A stretch of 64,000 nt of DNA, taken from Cyclospora cayetanensis (taxonomy: Eukaryota > Apicomplexa > Conoidasida > Eucoccidiorida > Eimeriidae). Made by a program: the position numbers and the translations under genes. Positions 1-13,506 of this stretch are shown here, one piece after another. The notes beneath the pieces were generated by a model that was not told where the DNA came from, ran no database searches, and worked only from the letters and a program-made list of their open reading frames with translations. Location: positions 124,001-188,000 of the forward strand of contig NW_020312236.1 in NCBI RefSeq assembly GCF_002999335.1, given 5' to 3'. The first letter of the stretch is position 1; every line of letters begins with the position of its first letter.

Positions 1-3000
1 TGCGGCAGAATTACCAGCATACGAAATGGAGGCGCGTTCTTCGACATATCGCCTCTAAACGACCCCAACGGAGCTGTTAAGCTCCAGGTGTATGCACGGG
101 GGCCGCTTCGGAAGGCTGCTGAAGGCGCCATCCCCTCAGGAAGTCTTGCCCAGGATATCTCCGCCTTCTCTTCCTCCTCCTCCTCCGAGGAGGAGGAGAA
201 GGAGGAGATGGAAGAGAAGGAGAAGATGGAAAAGAAGATGGCGATGGCATGGAATGCATGCAGCCTTGTCGAGGGGGATCTTGGAGCGTTTCGAGCAGCC
301 GGCGCTTGCGAGGGAGGGACCTCCAGGTGCTCAGTGCAGCACCTGCTGCCGCTGCTTGATCTAGGTGATGTGGTGCTCGTCAGAGGCATTATGAGAAAGA
401 CTTTGCGCGGCGAGCTGACGGTGGATTTATCGCATGGCTTCCAGAGAGGGTCGCATGCACCGCTGCAGCCTCTCGTGCTGCTGGCGAAGCAGCTGCTCCC
501 GCCGGAAGCAGTGGGGTTTCTGCAGCAGTCTCCCGCCAGCGCTGCTATTGCTACAGCCCGCTTGCTGTTACTGCAACATATAGCAGACGTAGGACCAGCG
601 TCTGTTTGCGCTGCTGCCCTCCAGGAGAAAGATCGGCTGCAGCAGCAGCAGCCTCAGGAGAGCAGCCGCAACCCTTGGCTACCGCAACTGCTGCTGGTGC
701 AGCGGTATTTGGGTCGGCTGCAGCAGCAGCTGCAACGCTCACGCGTAAAGCAGGAGCAGCAGCAGCAGGAGCAAAAGGAGCAGCAACAGCAGGAGCAGGA
801 GCAGCAGGAGCAAAAGGAGCAGCAACAGCAGGAGCAGGAGCAGCAGGAGCAAAAGGAGCAGCAACAGCAGGAGCAGCAGCAGCAGGAGCAAAAGGAGCAG
901 CAGCAGCAGGAGCAGCAACAGCAGGAGCAGGAGCATCAGCAGCAGGAGCAGCATCAGCAGGAGCAGCAGCAGCAGGAGCAAAAGGAGCAGCAACAGCAGG
1001 AGCCTCAAATGCCACAGCCTGCCTGGGATGGCGATAACGAAGCAGAAGATCAGCACCAGCTGCACGAGAGCAGCAGTGGAATTCGCAATGTGTCCCTTTT
1101 ACTGCAAAATCCTGAAAGACGGCGACTGCTTCGGGGTCGCAGCGCCATAATTAAGGCCGTGAGATCTTTGCTTGATGGCGAAGGGTTCCTCTCCGTCGAT
1201 ACTCCCTGTCTCCTACGCATGCAGCAGCAGCAGCAGCGCCAGCAGCAGCAGCCACCGCAGCAGCGGCACCGGCGGCAGCAGCAGCATCTCTCTGCTGCTG
1301 CTGCTCCTCCTCCTAGCAGCGAAACAGTCCGCCTTTTCGCCTCTCAGCTGAACGCGGTAAGCTTACCAGCAGCAGGAGGAGCAGCAACAGCCTTCACGCG
1401 AGAGCAAGTTTAGCAGGCACAAATCTGTTGTGGTGGATGTCTGCTTCAGACGAAGGCAGGTGTTGTGCTGCGTCAAGCCCCCGAACTGAACCTCAAGAAA
1501 CTGGTGATTGCTGGCGTCTCTGATAAGGTACTTGGCTGCTGGTGTTCGTACGTCTCTGCAAGTGCTGCTGCTGGGGCCGCTGGGGTGTACTTACTGTGGG
1601 CTAGGCCATGCAAATTCTTTGAACGCCACGGTATTGCTGCTCCTGGTGCAACACAATGACTGAACCTTCCTGCCAGCCTACTGCGTTTGCTGCAGCTGTA
1701 CGAGATCGGCCGCTGCTTTCGGAACGAAGGCATTTCTTGGCGGCATCACTTCGAATTTACGTCTCTTGAGGTTTACGCCGTCCTTCACACTGCCGCAGAC
1801 ATGCGCCGCCTTACCCAGATGCTGCTTGCTGCTGCTGCTGCTGCTGCTTCTGCATTGGGGTTCGCGTCTGCAGGATTAGCAGCCGCAGCAGACAAGGCGC
1901 CATCAGCTGGAACTACACCTGGGGGCATGCTGCCTCGGGAGCTTGAGGGTAGGGGTATTTTCAAGTCGGTGAACTGGGCGACCCCCTTTCAGGAGATTGC
2001 CTACTTTGACGCAATCAAGACTTATACCGGGATCGAGTTGCAGAATCTGCGTCACGAAGAGGTTAGAAGCAGCAGCAAGTGTAGCAGAGAGTGTAGCAGC
2101 GGGAGTAGGGCAGGCAGCAGTAGGGGCTCCCAGCAGTGCACCTTCGGTGCTCGCTGCTGTATCGTATTTTGTCTTTTTTAGGCCCTGCGGCAGGCGGAAG
2201 AATTACTGAGGCAGCAACAGCAACACCAGGAGCCGCTGCCTTCTCGCTGCGTTCTGAGCAAGGAACATCTATCTGCATTTCTGTTCAAGCGTTTTGTAGA
2301 ACCCCGTTTGCTTCAGCCAACCCACGTGCTGCACCCCCCCCTCCTCCTGTCACCGCTGGCAGCCCCAGCAGCACCTCCTCCAGCAGCAGCAGGAAGCGCC
2401 TCAGCATGGCCAGTACCGCTCGCTGAAAGGTTTGAAACATATGTAGGGGGCATGGAAATTGCGGACGGCTACGCCGAGCTGGCGTGTCCATCTGAGCAGC
2501 GGAGGAGACTCGCAGCTCAGACCGCCAAGCTCCAGTCGCTAGACACAGAGACAGCCGCAGCGAACGCAGAGGTAAGCAACGCAGAGGGGCAGTTAGGCCG
2601 GTAGAGACTCGTGCGCAGCGATGCACAGCGCGGTGCAGAAGGGCAGATAGACAGACGCAGACTTGGAGGGAGCCGTACTCAAATACCCGACGGAGACATG
2701 CAACGATGGCATGAAGACTGACCTCCAGAGCCACCTGCACCCGCGCTCAGAGGGAAGAATCACAACTTGAATAACGTCGTGGCAGTGAATGACATGCGCG
2801 AAAAAAGGAGGAGGGAAGGTCACCCGTGAAGGTCTGCCACCCTGTATGTTGTTGCTGCTGCTGCTGCAGGATTTTGTGGACTGTCTGGCACTAGGGCTCC
2901 CCCCGACTGCAGGCTTGGGGGTTGGCATAGACCGCCTAGTGCAGCTGTTAATGGGGGTTGCCTCTATCCGCGATGTGATGTTTCTGCCTACTGCGGCCTA

Positions 3001-3001
3001 G
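1..3001 (+). CDS. Lysyl-tRNA synthetase, class II, probably organellar (5' end cut by window)
   Basis: Charges tRNA-Lys with lysine. The frame is already open at base 1, so the start lies outside the window. Proposed exons, all joining in phase: 1-1356, 1450-1527, 1696-2061, 2182-2571, 2870-3001 (about 773 codons seen). The OB-fold anticodon-binding domain is visible at the left edge ([20 protein letters not shown]) and at 370-420 ([15 protein letters not shown]). The catalytic core follows: [16 protein letters not shown], motif 2 at 1696-1770 ([11 protein letters not shown]...FEFTSLEVY), [22 protein letters not shown] at about 2410-2490, and motif 3 [14 protein letters not shown] in the last exon. 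A Gln/Glu-rich insert of about 90 residues (740-1010) and a second Gln run (1219-1290) interrupt the fold near the OB/catalytic junction. The AGLGVGIDR form of motif 3 resembles bacterial enzymes, which suggests the apicoplast or mitochondrial copy. That targeting is inference, since the N-terminus is not seen. The LysRS assignment itself is firm; AsnRS or AspRS fit less well. Confidence 0.88.
740..1010 (+). repeat. In-frame Gln/Glu/Lys repeat inside the LysRS exon
   Basis: Imperfect array whose clearest unit is 39 bp (13 codons, reading [13 protein letters not shown]), with shorter CAG/GAG/CAA derivatives on the right. All units are multiples of three, so the synthetase frame stays open. The other five frames are also open or nearly so, giving spurious poly-Leu and poly-Ala reading frames. 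Confidence 0.9.
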
Positions 3002-6000
3002 AAGCTGAATCGAGCTCGAGTCTAAAAAAACTCAACTCCGAGCTGCTGCTGCCCTCTGCTCCCTTCCAACCGGCAGGCGGCGCTTGGGCTCCTTGCGAGA
3101 GACGTGCACAGGCAAAGCTACAGGTACAGGCCGATCCAAAGGCGCGAGGTGAAGGCGGAAGCACATGCAAGGCACCGACTGGACGAGGCAGAGACGGAAA
3201 GAGAGAGACACACTCGAACCGACACAGAAATATCTCCAGGGACTAGGGAGGGGAACGACCCAGCACAGAAGCAGCACAGCTAGTCTTATGGCCGGTGCAG
3301 ACTGCGAGATGCGCCAAAGGGCAGAGAGACTAGTTGGCAGGGAGAGTGAACTTCAGTTGGGGATAACAGTTTCAGTACCCAACTTGGACTACAGCACAGA
3401 ATAGTTTGTCGGCCGTCCGCCTACAGCGTCCCCAAGGCATGCAACGGGCAGCTTCTATCGGTTGCTTTAGTGAGTAGAGTGTGGCGTCGCGGTCTCTTTT
3501 AGATCCGGGCATTCCGCTTTTCACAAACTACGTTCAGGTGCCATTTTGATGTGTGGATGGGCTTTTGTATTCAACACAATGCCCTCGGGCACTATCGCGG
3601 TAACCACAAATTCCCGTACCCTGAATGGCTGGCTTAATTCCATGCATTTTTCGTACCAAAAAGGCTTGATTGTCGCAGTCTTTCGGTTTTTAAAAGGCGC
3701 ATTTCGAGGTATTGGGGACTCATAGGTTCCTCACACCAGCATGCGGTCGGCACAGAGGGTCGCGGCATTCGTCGGTACAAGAGTTACGGTGAACGGATGC
3801 GAATTTTTGACAACAGCAACACGAGTTTCGCCTGCAGTTGAGCTCCTGCTGCTGCCCTCGAAACAGTGCATTGACGCACAAGGGCCGCAAAACGCAGCAT
3901 AGGCGCGTCTGTCGCTGCGGATAGCCCGGGAACCTGTATTTCGCCGATGTGTGTTGTTTTATGTCCAGGTGCGAGGGGCTTCTTGTGTCGTGCTGTCGAA
4001 GCAGCTCCCGAATGCTGCTGCCTCGTGGTCCTCCGGGCAGTGGTGCCTTGCCTCCTCACAGTCAGCATTTTCATTGCCGAAATACGTTAGGTCGGAATTC
4101 CAGGCATGGCCTGCATCGGCATGCTTGCATAACCTGGAAAGTCCTGCATGCACATCTGAAGCTGCACTAATCCAGTTTCTACTCAGTAAAGCCGACAGAA
4201 CCGTTGAACATAGAGATACAGCTTGTTGCATCCACACGCCAACATAGGTGTGTGGAGGAATTTATTTTGGAGCCATGCACTTAAAATGCTGGGCGTAAAA
4301 TGGCATATACGCGGTATTGTACTTCGGCACTTCTGCATGTTTTTATGTGCACAGTTGCGAGTGCCGTAACATGCACTTGAGGTAGCGTTGCTTTATGCCT
4401 CCCAGGGTGCCGTTGATCCATCTTTGTCTGGGTCCCCTACAACACGCCTGTAGCAACTTACCGTAAAGTCAATACACCTGAACCATCTTGCGCTAAGGCT
4501 AAAAGTTTAAAATTTTCAAGTGGTATGATTTAAAAAGCGCAACCTGTGTTTCTCATTCCCATCCACAGTACATAGTCAACAGAGAAGTATTTCTTCAAAG
4601 TCCATTCCTAAGGATAAGGAGATGTGGAAACATACCGTAAAGAGCGCGGCGACAACCAGATAAAAATATACAATATACGTTATGTACTTCACCGTGATTA
4701 CTGATACGAATGCATCGGAACTACTCTTTTGGCAAGGCAGATGAGGATGCAGCAGCACACTACATGATGATCCCTACAACCAGCTTACTTCACGCCCAAT
4801 TTCTTGCGAACGTAAAGCACTCCTCCAGTGACGTCACTTCGTTCAACTGACTGGCACACTGCTCAGAGCCTCATCCGCTATTCTCTTATTCACCGCTCTG
4901 AGCGAAGCTGAATTTGGACCTACCATGCTGGCAGTATGTAACGCTGGGGCATCACGAACAGACACCCAAGACCTGTGTAGCATTTTGAGGCTCATGCTTT
5001 ACAAATTGGTCAGCCTTGCTAGACGCTCGGCCGTGTGGGCTAGTCCTATGTTTGTCTTTCGGTTTACATGGACACCTTTCTCCGTATGCGCCCCGGATTA
5101 CAGCTCATGCATTGATATTCCACATGTGATTTAATTTTAACGTCTTAGGCTGGTTGCCTTAAAGTGAGGGATCTAAAGTGTAGCATGTCATGAGATCTAG
5201 GTGGCCGTTAGCGTTGGCTTGAGCGTCGCAGAGCACTTTTGGGAGTCATCCCCCTGCCGTTGGGATGGGCGGGGCACACAAGAAAGCTAGCTTTGTCCAC
5301 ACAGACTTCTTGCCTTCCGCATTGCCAGCAGTCAGGCAGGTGAGCAAGGTAGGTGCAGAACTGCAACCAAGTTGTCCTACGTTAGGCGCTGTGGCTGCAA
5401 AATTTTTCAGCAGCTGGATGCATCTCACCAAGACTTTGCAAGTGATGGAACCTTTCCAGTTCCAGATATAACTTATAAGTCGGGTAACATTCCCGTTCAG
5501 CCAAGATCATGAGATCAGCTTCAGTTTTTTGCGGTGCTGACGGCCTCGCGAATCGTATCGCTGGTGTGTTTAGTGATAGTGCCCAGGCTCGAACCTATCG
5601 CACAGTTTATTTGCCACCCTTATACCGCATTGGATGCTCTCTCCCTATACTTTGAGCAATTTCTTCTCGAGACTAACTTGCCAACGTCATCCGATACGCC
5701 GTCGCGTGCACTTTGTCCACCATTAACGTAGCTTAGCGTCCAACGGTGCAACTGTAAGCTATCCAACATTAGATATACGCACCACGCGTAAAGCGATGAC
5801 AAAATTCCAAGTGAACTTTTTTTGTTGAAGCATTATAGTGCTCAGAATCTGTGTAAAAATGCATTCTGTTCATGATAAATTTGCTCTCAATCTCTGGGGA
5901 ACAATGTACTATTATCTGTGTGTGTGTCAATCTTTTGAGCAGGACTTTTATATCCTATGAAAAGTATCACAATTGAAAACGCATTTAAGAGGGAAAACGT

Positions 6001-9000
6001 GCCCATAGAAAGCGCTGACGTACGCCTGCCTGTGCGTTGAGCGCCGTCTTGAGCACACTTCAAATATTTGATCAACTTCGCCCACCCACCGATGGACAGC
6101 ACAGTGTAGAGCCAGACAAAAGCAGTTTTAAGAAGTTATACCAATCATAGCTCTAAAGGGGAAAAGGAAGACAACTTTTTTGACTAGGTGAGTACTTCGC
6201 TGCATACCCTATTTGGTCGTGACGCGGAAATCCGGGGTAGGCTAACCAACAGAAGTCTCGAACACAAGGCGTCACCTCACCTTGCCATATGTTTAACACT
6301 TCTATGACACCGTATAGCTAGAGCGTTGCAGCACTGATTGAGAGCCCATAAACTTACCAGAGCGCTGAACACAGGTCCGTAAACAAGTGCAACGCAACTT
6401 CAGTTTCTGAAGCAAGTTGCATTGTGTGGGTCATTTTTGTTCATCATGTGTTTGATAGGACAACCTAAAACAGATTTTAAATGATCTAATTTAATGATCA
6501 TGACGTTTATATCGCTGCGCATCAATCCACTGGTTTATCTGGCAGTTTTTTCCCTTCCCGTCCCCATGCACTCCCGGTATTCTTGCCGGATGCAAGCATA
6601 AAATCCAACTCAAAATCTGCCGTATGAATTCTGTACCTCTCCATGTACAGCCTAGCAAATGATTAGTTGTGCATCTTTCATCCTCTGAATGCACTTTAAA
6701 AGTAGCGACATACATAAGTGCCTTGCGCAGAGGCGACTCTTATGGGGAAGTCTGCGCAGACTATACACTCCAAAGAGATGTAAATACCAAGAGGACAAAA
6801 GTATAGGATAAATATACGACAGCTGGATAGCTGCCAGCTTCATGTCTTGGTAAGCGTTGGGCCCTTCCGGCTACTGAACACGGGGTACCCGATTGGTTGC
6901 CACTAAATGGCCTGTGGAGGTGCTTCTCAGCTGTACTAAGACTAGCAAAAATACTTGCATTTCGAGCATTTTGTTGGTGATGCAAGAGAAATAAAATACT
7001 TGAATCTTACGTGCATTGGTGGTGCTCCACTCATCGGATCTGACACCACGCATTGTGAGGGCCGTGGCAATGCCTCTGTACACTTTCGTTTTATTCGCTG
7101 ACAAGTTAGAACGCGAGATGCATCAAAACCTCACCACGATCAAGACCGGAGCTCAAGTATTTCGGGCTTTTTTGGCTGCGAGTTAACAAGGGCACGGCCA
7201 CCGCATTGCATTGTCGACTCCACCTGCGGCTTCGCCAAACTTCTGATGCTACGTGACATACCCCAAAGTATGCAAAGCCGCTCACACTAGAAAATCAAGT
7301 TTACCAAAAGCAGCACAACAGTATGCAGATGGGTGGGCGCATGCTGTAACTGTGGGGTCACCCCTACTTAATCAACAGCAAACCTGACCACATGAACGCA
7401 CGGAACGAAAAGTAACTGCGGAACTAAGTGGATCTGAAGATTAAATTTAGAAAAATTGGTTGATGGCTGAATTTTCCCTGTATTCTCTTACTTGCTTTTT
7501 TCACCTACGGGACACCACGGTAGTACACTCCCCCCTTGCAGTACGCTGCGCAAGTGCTCTCACAGTAAGCATGCAAAAAGGGCTCCGTTTTCCCTATATT
7601 CGACACACATTAACTTGAAATGTACAGACCTTGAAGCATGTGTCTCGCTATTTTTTGTTGCAACGGACGGTACTCTGCTGTTCCCAGCAAGCGGTGTTGG
7701 GGCGAACCAGTGGTCAATCAAGTGGCTTTCTCCAGCTCAGCTGCAATATAAGACTTATGCACGTGTACTGCAGCAGCGAGTAGACGCTCAAACAGCCGTA
7801 GAGTTCTTGAGTTATCCTTTTATGAAGCCCATAGCGCAAGTACTGGAGTACCAGAGTTTGCGCATCACATTCGTGTCTTCATCATATTCGCATACTGGGC
7901 CACAGCATTGTTCATGATTACCGCCGCAAGCAGTCACTGAGATGCACCTCGATATAAGCAGGCGACATCAGCTCTAGCCGGGTGCAGCCGTGCAACTATA
8001 CGTTCCCGATTAGGTGTTTCTAAGCTGTTTTTTTCATATTTCAATATTTGCCCTCCTCAGCAGTACTGTTTACATTCTAGCACCGAAGGAATTTTGTAAC
8101 CGACGAAAAAATTGATGTACGTTGCTAGCAAAGATGCAAAAATGAATAAGCGTCTAGGCAGTACAGCTCTGCGTAAGACGGCAAGACCGTCTCGCCAGGG
8201 CCAATGGCCCATGGGTAGAGCGTCTGACTCCAGATTAAAAGACTGGGGGCTCATTCTGCTCTGGCCCCACTCCCTTTCTATGGCAACTTCCGGTTTGTTT
8301 TTACTCGTGGGACCGTTTTCTGGGCAAGCACTGTCACGTAATGGGTGTAGGGGATGGCAGACCTAGTAAAACTCATCCAGTGCCTTAGAAAGGCATGGCA
8401 TCCGAAGGAAGCAGACCTTAGTGGATATGCGTGTGATCATCTGGTACGGTTTTTAACTAGTCGCCCTAGAGTTGGCATGCTATAATCTCACCAGCTAAGG
8501 CTGCAACATTTCTGCATCCCGTTATTTTATCCACTGCGCATTACAATGATGGAGAACAAAATAATCACAAACCCCCATATATTACAGCAACCGTCTCAGT
8601 CTCAGCGTTCGCAAAAAGATTTTTAATGGGGAGTTCTTACACAGGATTGGAAAGCTTGTAAAGGGACCTCGGGGTTTTGCAGCTCCAAGAAATACTTATG
8701 GCGTTTTCGTGGCATGGTGTAGTCTGTAGGCATTTGTCGCCTACACAGATCGGCACTAAGGCACTCTAGCGGAACACCAGTTGTTTTTCACCATTCTTAT
8801 AACGTACAGTCTTTACAATGTGTGCCAACAATTAACCACGCTGTGCTGCGTAGAGGTAGCCGAGGTGTAGAGAGGGACTAGAATGCACTAGAGGACGCTT
8901 GGAAGCAGCAAAAGAAACTTGAATGCTGCGGTGCTGTTCAGTGGCAGGCCTATCCACTTGAAGGTCACGTGACCTCTCCACACCTTTAATAGCAGAGCCA

Positions 9001-12000
9001 TAAGTCTAATAATACTAAGCTGCACTGCTAGATGGCTCCTCAGGTGATTCGCCTACAGATTGATCACGGTGAAGGAGGGAGATACAAAAATTGGTTCTGG
9101 TGGCCTACTGGATTCGTGCTTAAATCGGCAGTGGTAAATATTCTGCAAAAGCAACATACCAGTCCTTAAACTTTGGTAAACACAGGGATGGTTAGGTGAT
9201 GAGACCGAAGCCGTAGCTCAACACAACCACTGAATTGCAGGTCACAAAAGTAGCCTGTGATGAGACGACTTCCCTTTGGACAGCTATTGTCTTGGATTGG
9301 AGAGACTGTCTTTCTGGCTCTGCATTTTAAATTGTAGCGCCTGATGTGTAGAGACGTGTTCTCATTTAACCCTCCAATTTTTTCAGAGGGCGTCCAGACC
9401 TGCGGGTGTCATTGGCTTTAAGGACTTTACAGTTTGGAGCCCTCGACTAGAGGATACGACATGGCTTGAGATTTGAGGACGGGATCGGGCGCAATAATGA
9501 AGGCAGACTAATGTCGTAAAACGCCACAAAAACGCTGGCAGTTGAAGTGACACTACTGCCTCTCAAGCTTTCTGTCTCTGTTTATTCCTTTTTCTTACAT
9601 CACACTATCGTGGACCTTGGCTCTCGTAGACGCTGTAGGCAAATGACGCGTTGTGTATGTAGCAGTGGATAATTGGTTTGATGAGTCTGTTGCCTGTCGC
9701 ATACAAGTACATACCGTCTAGAACGTACGAGAATAAGGCCTTACACACACCTCAGCCAGAGGTCAGCAGGGCCCTTGGCTAGACCCTTCATGTAATTGTT
9801 GGAACCAATAAGTACATAATTGTGCTGCCCAGGGTATGCAGTCACCAAATCCCTGTTCGGACTTATATCATCCGCACCGCATTTTAACCAAGAGTTGCGA
9901 GCCTGCTAAAGGCGCCCTTCAATCGTGATTGACATACAATTAAATCCATTCGTTGATTAGTTATCCTTGCGCTGTAAATATCTCAAGGCGGCAGGCTGTC
10001 CCTACTTACAAGCAGTAATTGACCTTCAGTATGTCTCGTTCCTGCCCCGACACCGCTGTTTTGTCTTTGTTGCTAGTGGTTTGTGGTAGCTTAGTAGTTT
10101 AAAAATATTGATTTTGTGTGTGTTTCACTGCACACAGCAATAAATTGGGCACGACGATGGCGTGTTCCTGTCAATTCTGAGGCTGCATGGGGCTGCGATT
10201 GCGTGTAGCGCGTGTGCCTTCATTCAAAATTTTTTTGAGGTACTTGGATCCCACTGCGCTTTGTATTTACAGTTAATTATCATTACTTTCATACAGAAGG
10301 TATTTTCTTCAGGGTATTGAGAACGGCCACTCTAGCCGGTATGAGCAAACATTTGTAACTAATTAACGGTTAGAAAACCTAGCAAACTAAGTGGCTAAGG
10401 CTGTTTTCATGCTTAGGCCATATTACGAAGAAGGCCACACAAGGATGAGCCCAGAGCCTTGGTCAGTCGTGGTGTACACCATGAGGGCATGACATAAAAG
10501 GCGCATAATTAATTCAATGCTAAGATGCCTACGCAATTGTGCAGGAGCTTCTAAGAATTATTCATGACAAGTCTCAGATTTTGGGGCCGTCACAGTTGAA
10601 AGGGTTTGTCGCAGTGCATGTACGGATTGTGCAAAACCGCAGTTACTTCAAACAAATAAATTATTCTCGCTCCTATTTCCATAATTTTGACAGTACTTGC
10701 TATTATTTGGAACATTCGCTTCCGCCTTGAGCTTCGCACCATGTGGCCTGGTCAAATTGCATTGTATATGCTGGCATCGTTTCGTATGCCTGTACCCTGC
10801 CACCGGTTGTTTTGGCATACTGCAGCTATACAAACATGCACTGAAATTTTAAAAAAATACTTCAAGAACTGAAAGGCTTTCCCTGCCAGCCAAAGTTCAG
10901 AAACCTAAAGTGCTCAGAAATTTATTCGTCTATGCCCTACCCAAGGCGAGCGTGCCTCAGAGCCGAGGCTCGGGCTTGCAATCATTGCTGTTAAGGGTCT
11001 GAAGGCAGCGATGCATATCATTAGAGTCTACTACAGCATATTTGAGCTCTTGCCGGTGCCGCTAAGCTCAATCTCACGGCTTCCAATCAGCAGTAGATTA
11101 CTGGATCTGATCGTTCATCGGAGGCAGTGTATCGAGTGTGATAAACCTCATTGAGAAAAAATTATCTGAGTGTCAACTTCAATTTCTTCATGTGTGATAG
11201 AGCTACGAAATTTGTGAAGCTTGGTGGGAAGGAAATGATTTTTAGTAGCGGGGTGCCTTACGTGTATAACCTTTGCCCACTTCAGGCAAGCCCAGCCAAA
11301 ATGGACTCCAAGTATGAACGCCACAACCCAATCGAGCAAGGATAGTTCAGCAAAATTTTAGATTCTGATTGTGCAAGGATGTTTGTTGCTCGTTTCAATA
11401 TGTTCTTTCAGCTACCGCCATGCTGATGAGGAGGCTCCATTGTGTCCTGCGCATTACGTGCCTCCGGAGCCAGAGTCAGTGCTGGAGAAGCGTCACATAG
11501 CGTACGTGTTGCCCTCCATATAAGGTATTTGTAGGGAGAAGCTTAGCTTCAGACTCTATACAAACGCGAAATAAAGTCATTGGATGTTTCTTAAAGGGTT
11601 CTCTCCCTTTCCTGTCTGCGCCCCTTCGAATTTTTATACCAGGGAGAGGGACAGCTAGGGTGGGCTTTTCTGTAGCCTTCAAGCAAGTCGAGGTTTTAGA
11701 TCTACCTTCATGAAGCATATAGCCCCAGCGAACACAGCAAAACGTCGTTTGTATGTAGCTTACAGTAGTCTAAAATAAATAAGATGTATGCACTAGGAAA
11801 TCATTTAATCGACTCCGTGTCAATTTTTACTTAAATTTAATAATTGCAGTGAAAGAGTGTAAGTGGAAATCGGCCAGCTACACTTGGGGAGTGGTACACA
11901 ACAAATGAGCACGGACTTCATCAAATTGACCGTACATTTACACAGCTTTAAGCATGGCCGCAACAGGAATTGCAAAATGTTTAAACGATTTGTGGATAAT

Positions 12001-13506
12001 GGAAATCACTAGAGGAATAATCAGTCAATGCTTGGTCACGGTACAGCAACAGTTACAGATCTAGTGCAGAAGTATATTCCTACTGGGCTGTGGCGGAGCA
12101 AGGGCTAAACAATTCGGAGAGGCATCAAGGCCAAAAATTTATGCTGAAGAACCGTACCGCAGGAATTTCCCTAGGTTAAGACGCGCCGATGATGCCACGA
12201 TTAGTCAAGCAACTGGTTTGATCAATAATGTAGGAATTCCAGGGAATCCAACCAAACCTTGGATAGCAATTGCAGATTCGGCGGACTGATTCTCGAATTA
12301 GGAGGCGTTTAAGGGAGCTGTAGCACATACATCTGGAGCCGAAACCCACAAATACTAAAATTACTGGGACGCCGAACGCTTAGCGAGGACAAAAATTTAG
12401 TAGTGGATGCTAGGTAGGTATCCAGGGCTTAGGGTCGCCAGCTGTGAACTCAGAAATGCTTCTGCACTCCGTCTTAAAATGTCATTCCCATCCCACTCTG
12501 CTGCGTTAATTGGGTAATTTGACTAGCTTTCGAAAGACTTCACGTATAACACGGAAGACACGGGAACCTTTCGTTGATGGTGGTTGTTCTCTTGACTTCA
12601 GCTCTATTAAAGAAACCATGCAGGTGAATATTCCGCTGCGCAAGGCCAAGAAACCCGGGATCGCAAAGTAGAAATTTCAATACAATTGTAAGTTTAGTCA
12701 GTAAGCGTCTCAATTTGCTTTGGTAATCCATTTTAGTTCTCCATACCCAGTGAGAGACAGGTTCTATGGATCTCCGATGGATCTGTCCTTCAGGGCATTG
12801 CCGAGCAGACCTATCTAAGTCGATAAAAGACTTCCTGTGCTCATATTATGCAATCTATACATTATTTTGTTGAGATAAGAAAGTATATTGAGCTTTGCTC
12901 GGGCCTTTCCGATGTACGTGGCAAGGTGTGTTCACGCTTGCAGACTAAGGTACAGAGATGGTCCAGCAGGTCGCTGTCTTGGGTGTATCTGTAGGAGGAA
13001 TATCTGGAAAGGCTTGTTAAGTGCTTTCCAAATAAAGTGATATGTCTGAATCTTCAAAATTTCTGACGTAGAACAGATTCATCTGCATATCAGACCTAGA
13101 GTCCGATAGACCACATGGATGCTGATCTGGCAGCATTCTTGATAGAGTGTCTATCTGTTTTGTTTTTCCTTCAAAATGCAAATAACCATAGTTATTCAAA
13201 GATGTTCCAGCTACAAACAGGTCGTTTTTCTCTCAGATCATCAGTTGGTGCCGCGGTGCACGGGCAGGTGGTAGGCCAGCGGCGGACTGTCGGTTCCGCA
13301 CCTGCGGCGACCACCAGCAACGGGGAGCAGGACAGCGTTCCCTTTAGTGTTGTTCCCAAGACAATTTTTTTTCGTACAAGGCTTGCATGACTACACAGTG
13401 TTTCGGCGTCGAGACTTCCGTTTTTTAGTCTAGTTTCAGAATTTTTTTGTTGGGTCACTCGTAAATTGCAGGCAGTCTCCGACGTGGCCCCGGCACTACA
13501 GAAAAA
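3002..13506. other. Gene-poor, repeat-poor stretch (10.5 kb)
   Basis: No reading frame here exceeds about 140 codons, none matches a family I recognise, and there is none of the CAG-type triplet repetition seen on either side. Composition looks more balanced and AT-richer than the repeat-rich blocks. The only structured item I can point to is the tRNA-like sequence at 8198-8267. The stretch may contain untranslated RNA genes or very short exons that cannot be called by eye. Confidence 0.6.
8198..8267 (+). pseudogene. Degenerate tRNA-Trp(CCA)-like sequence
   Basis: The middle matches the D arm and anticodon arm of tRNA-Trp closely (GGTAGAGCGTCTGACTCCAGA, with anticodon CCA). GGGCCAA at 8198-8204 can pair with CTGGCCC at 8261-8267 in six of seven positions, as an acceptor stem would. 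There are mismatches in the D stem (C where U is expected) and in the 3' side of the anticodon stem (TTAAA where TCAGA is expected). The T arm does not fold well and the whole is about two bases short. The changes look like C-to-T and G-to-A decay. It could be a dead nuclear tRNA, a copy of organelle DNA, or a tRNA-derived retroelement head. Confidence 0.35.

Noticed and set aside
739..1065. Long poly-Leu, poly-Ala reading frames opposite the LysRS insert
   Set aside because: Shadows of a 3n repeat; the conserved OB fold and catalytic motifs fix the frame on the + strand.
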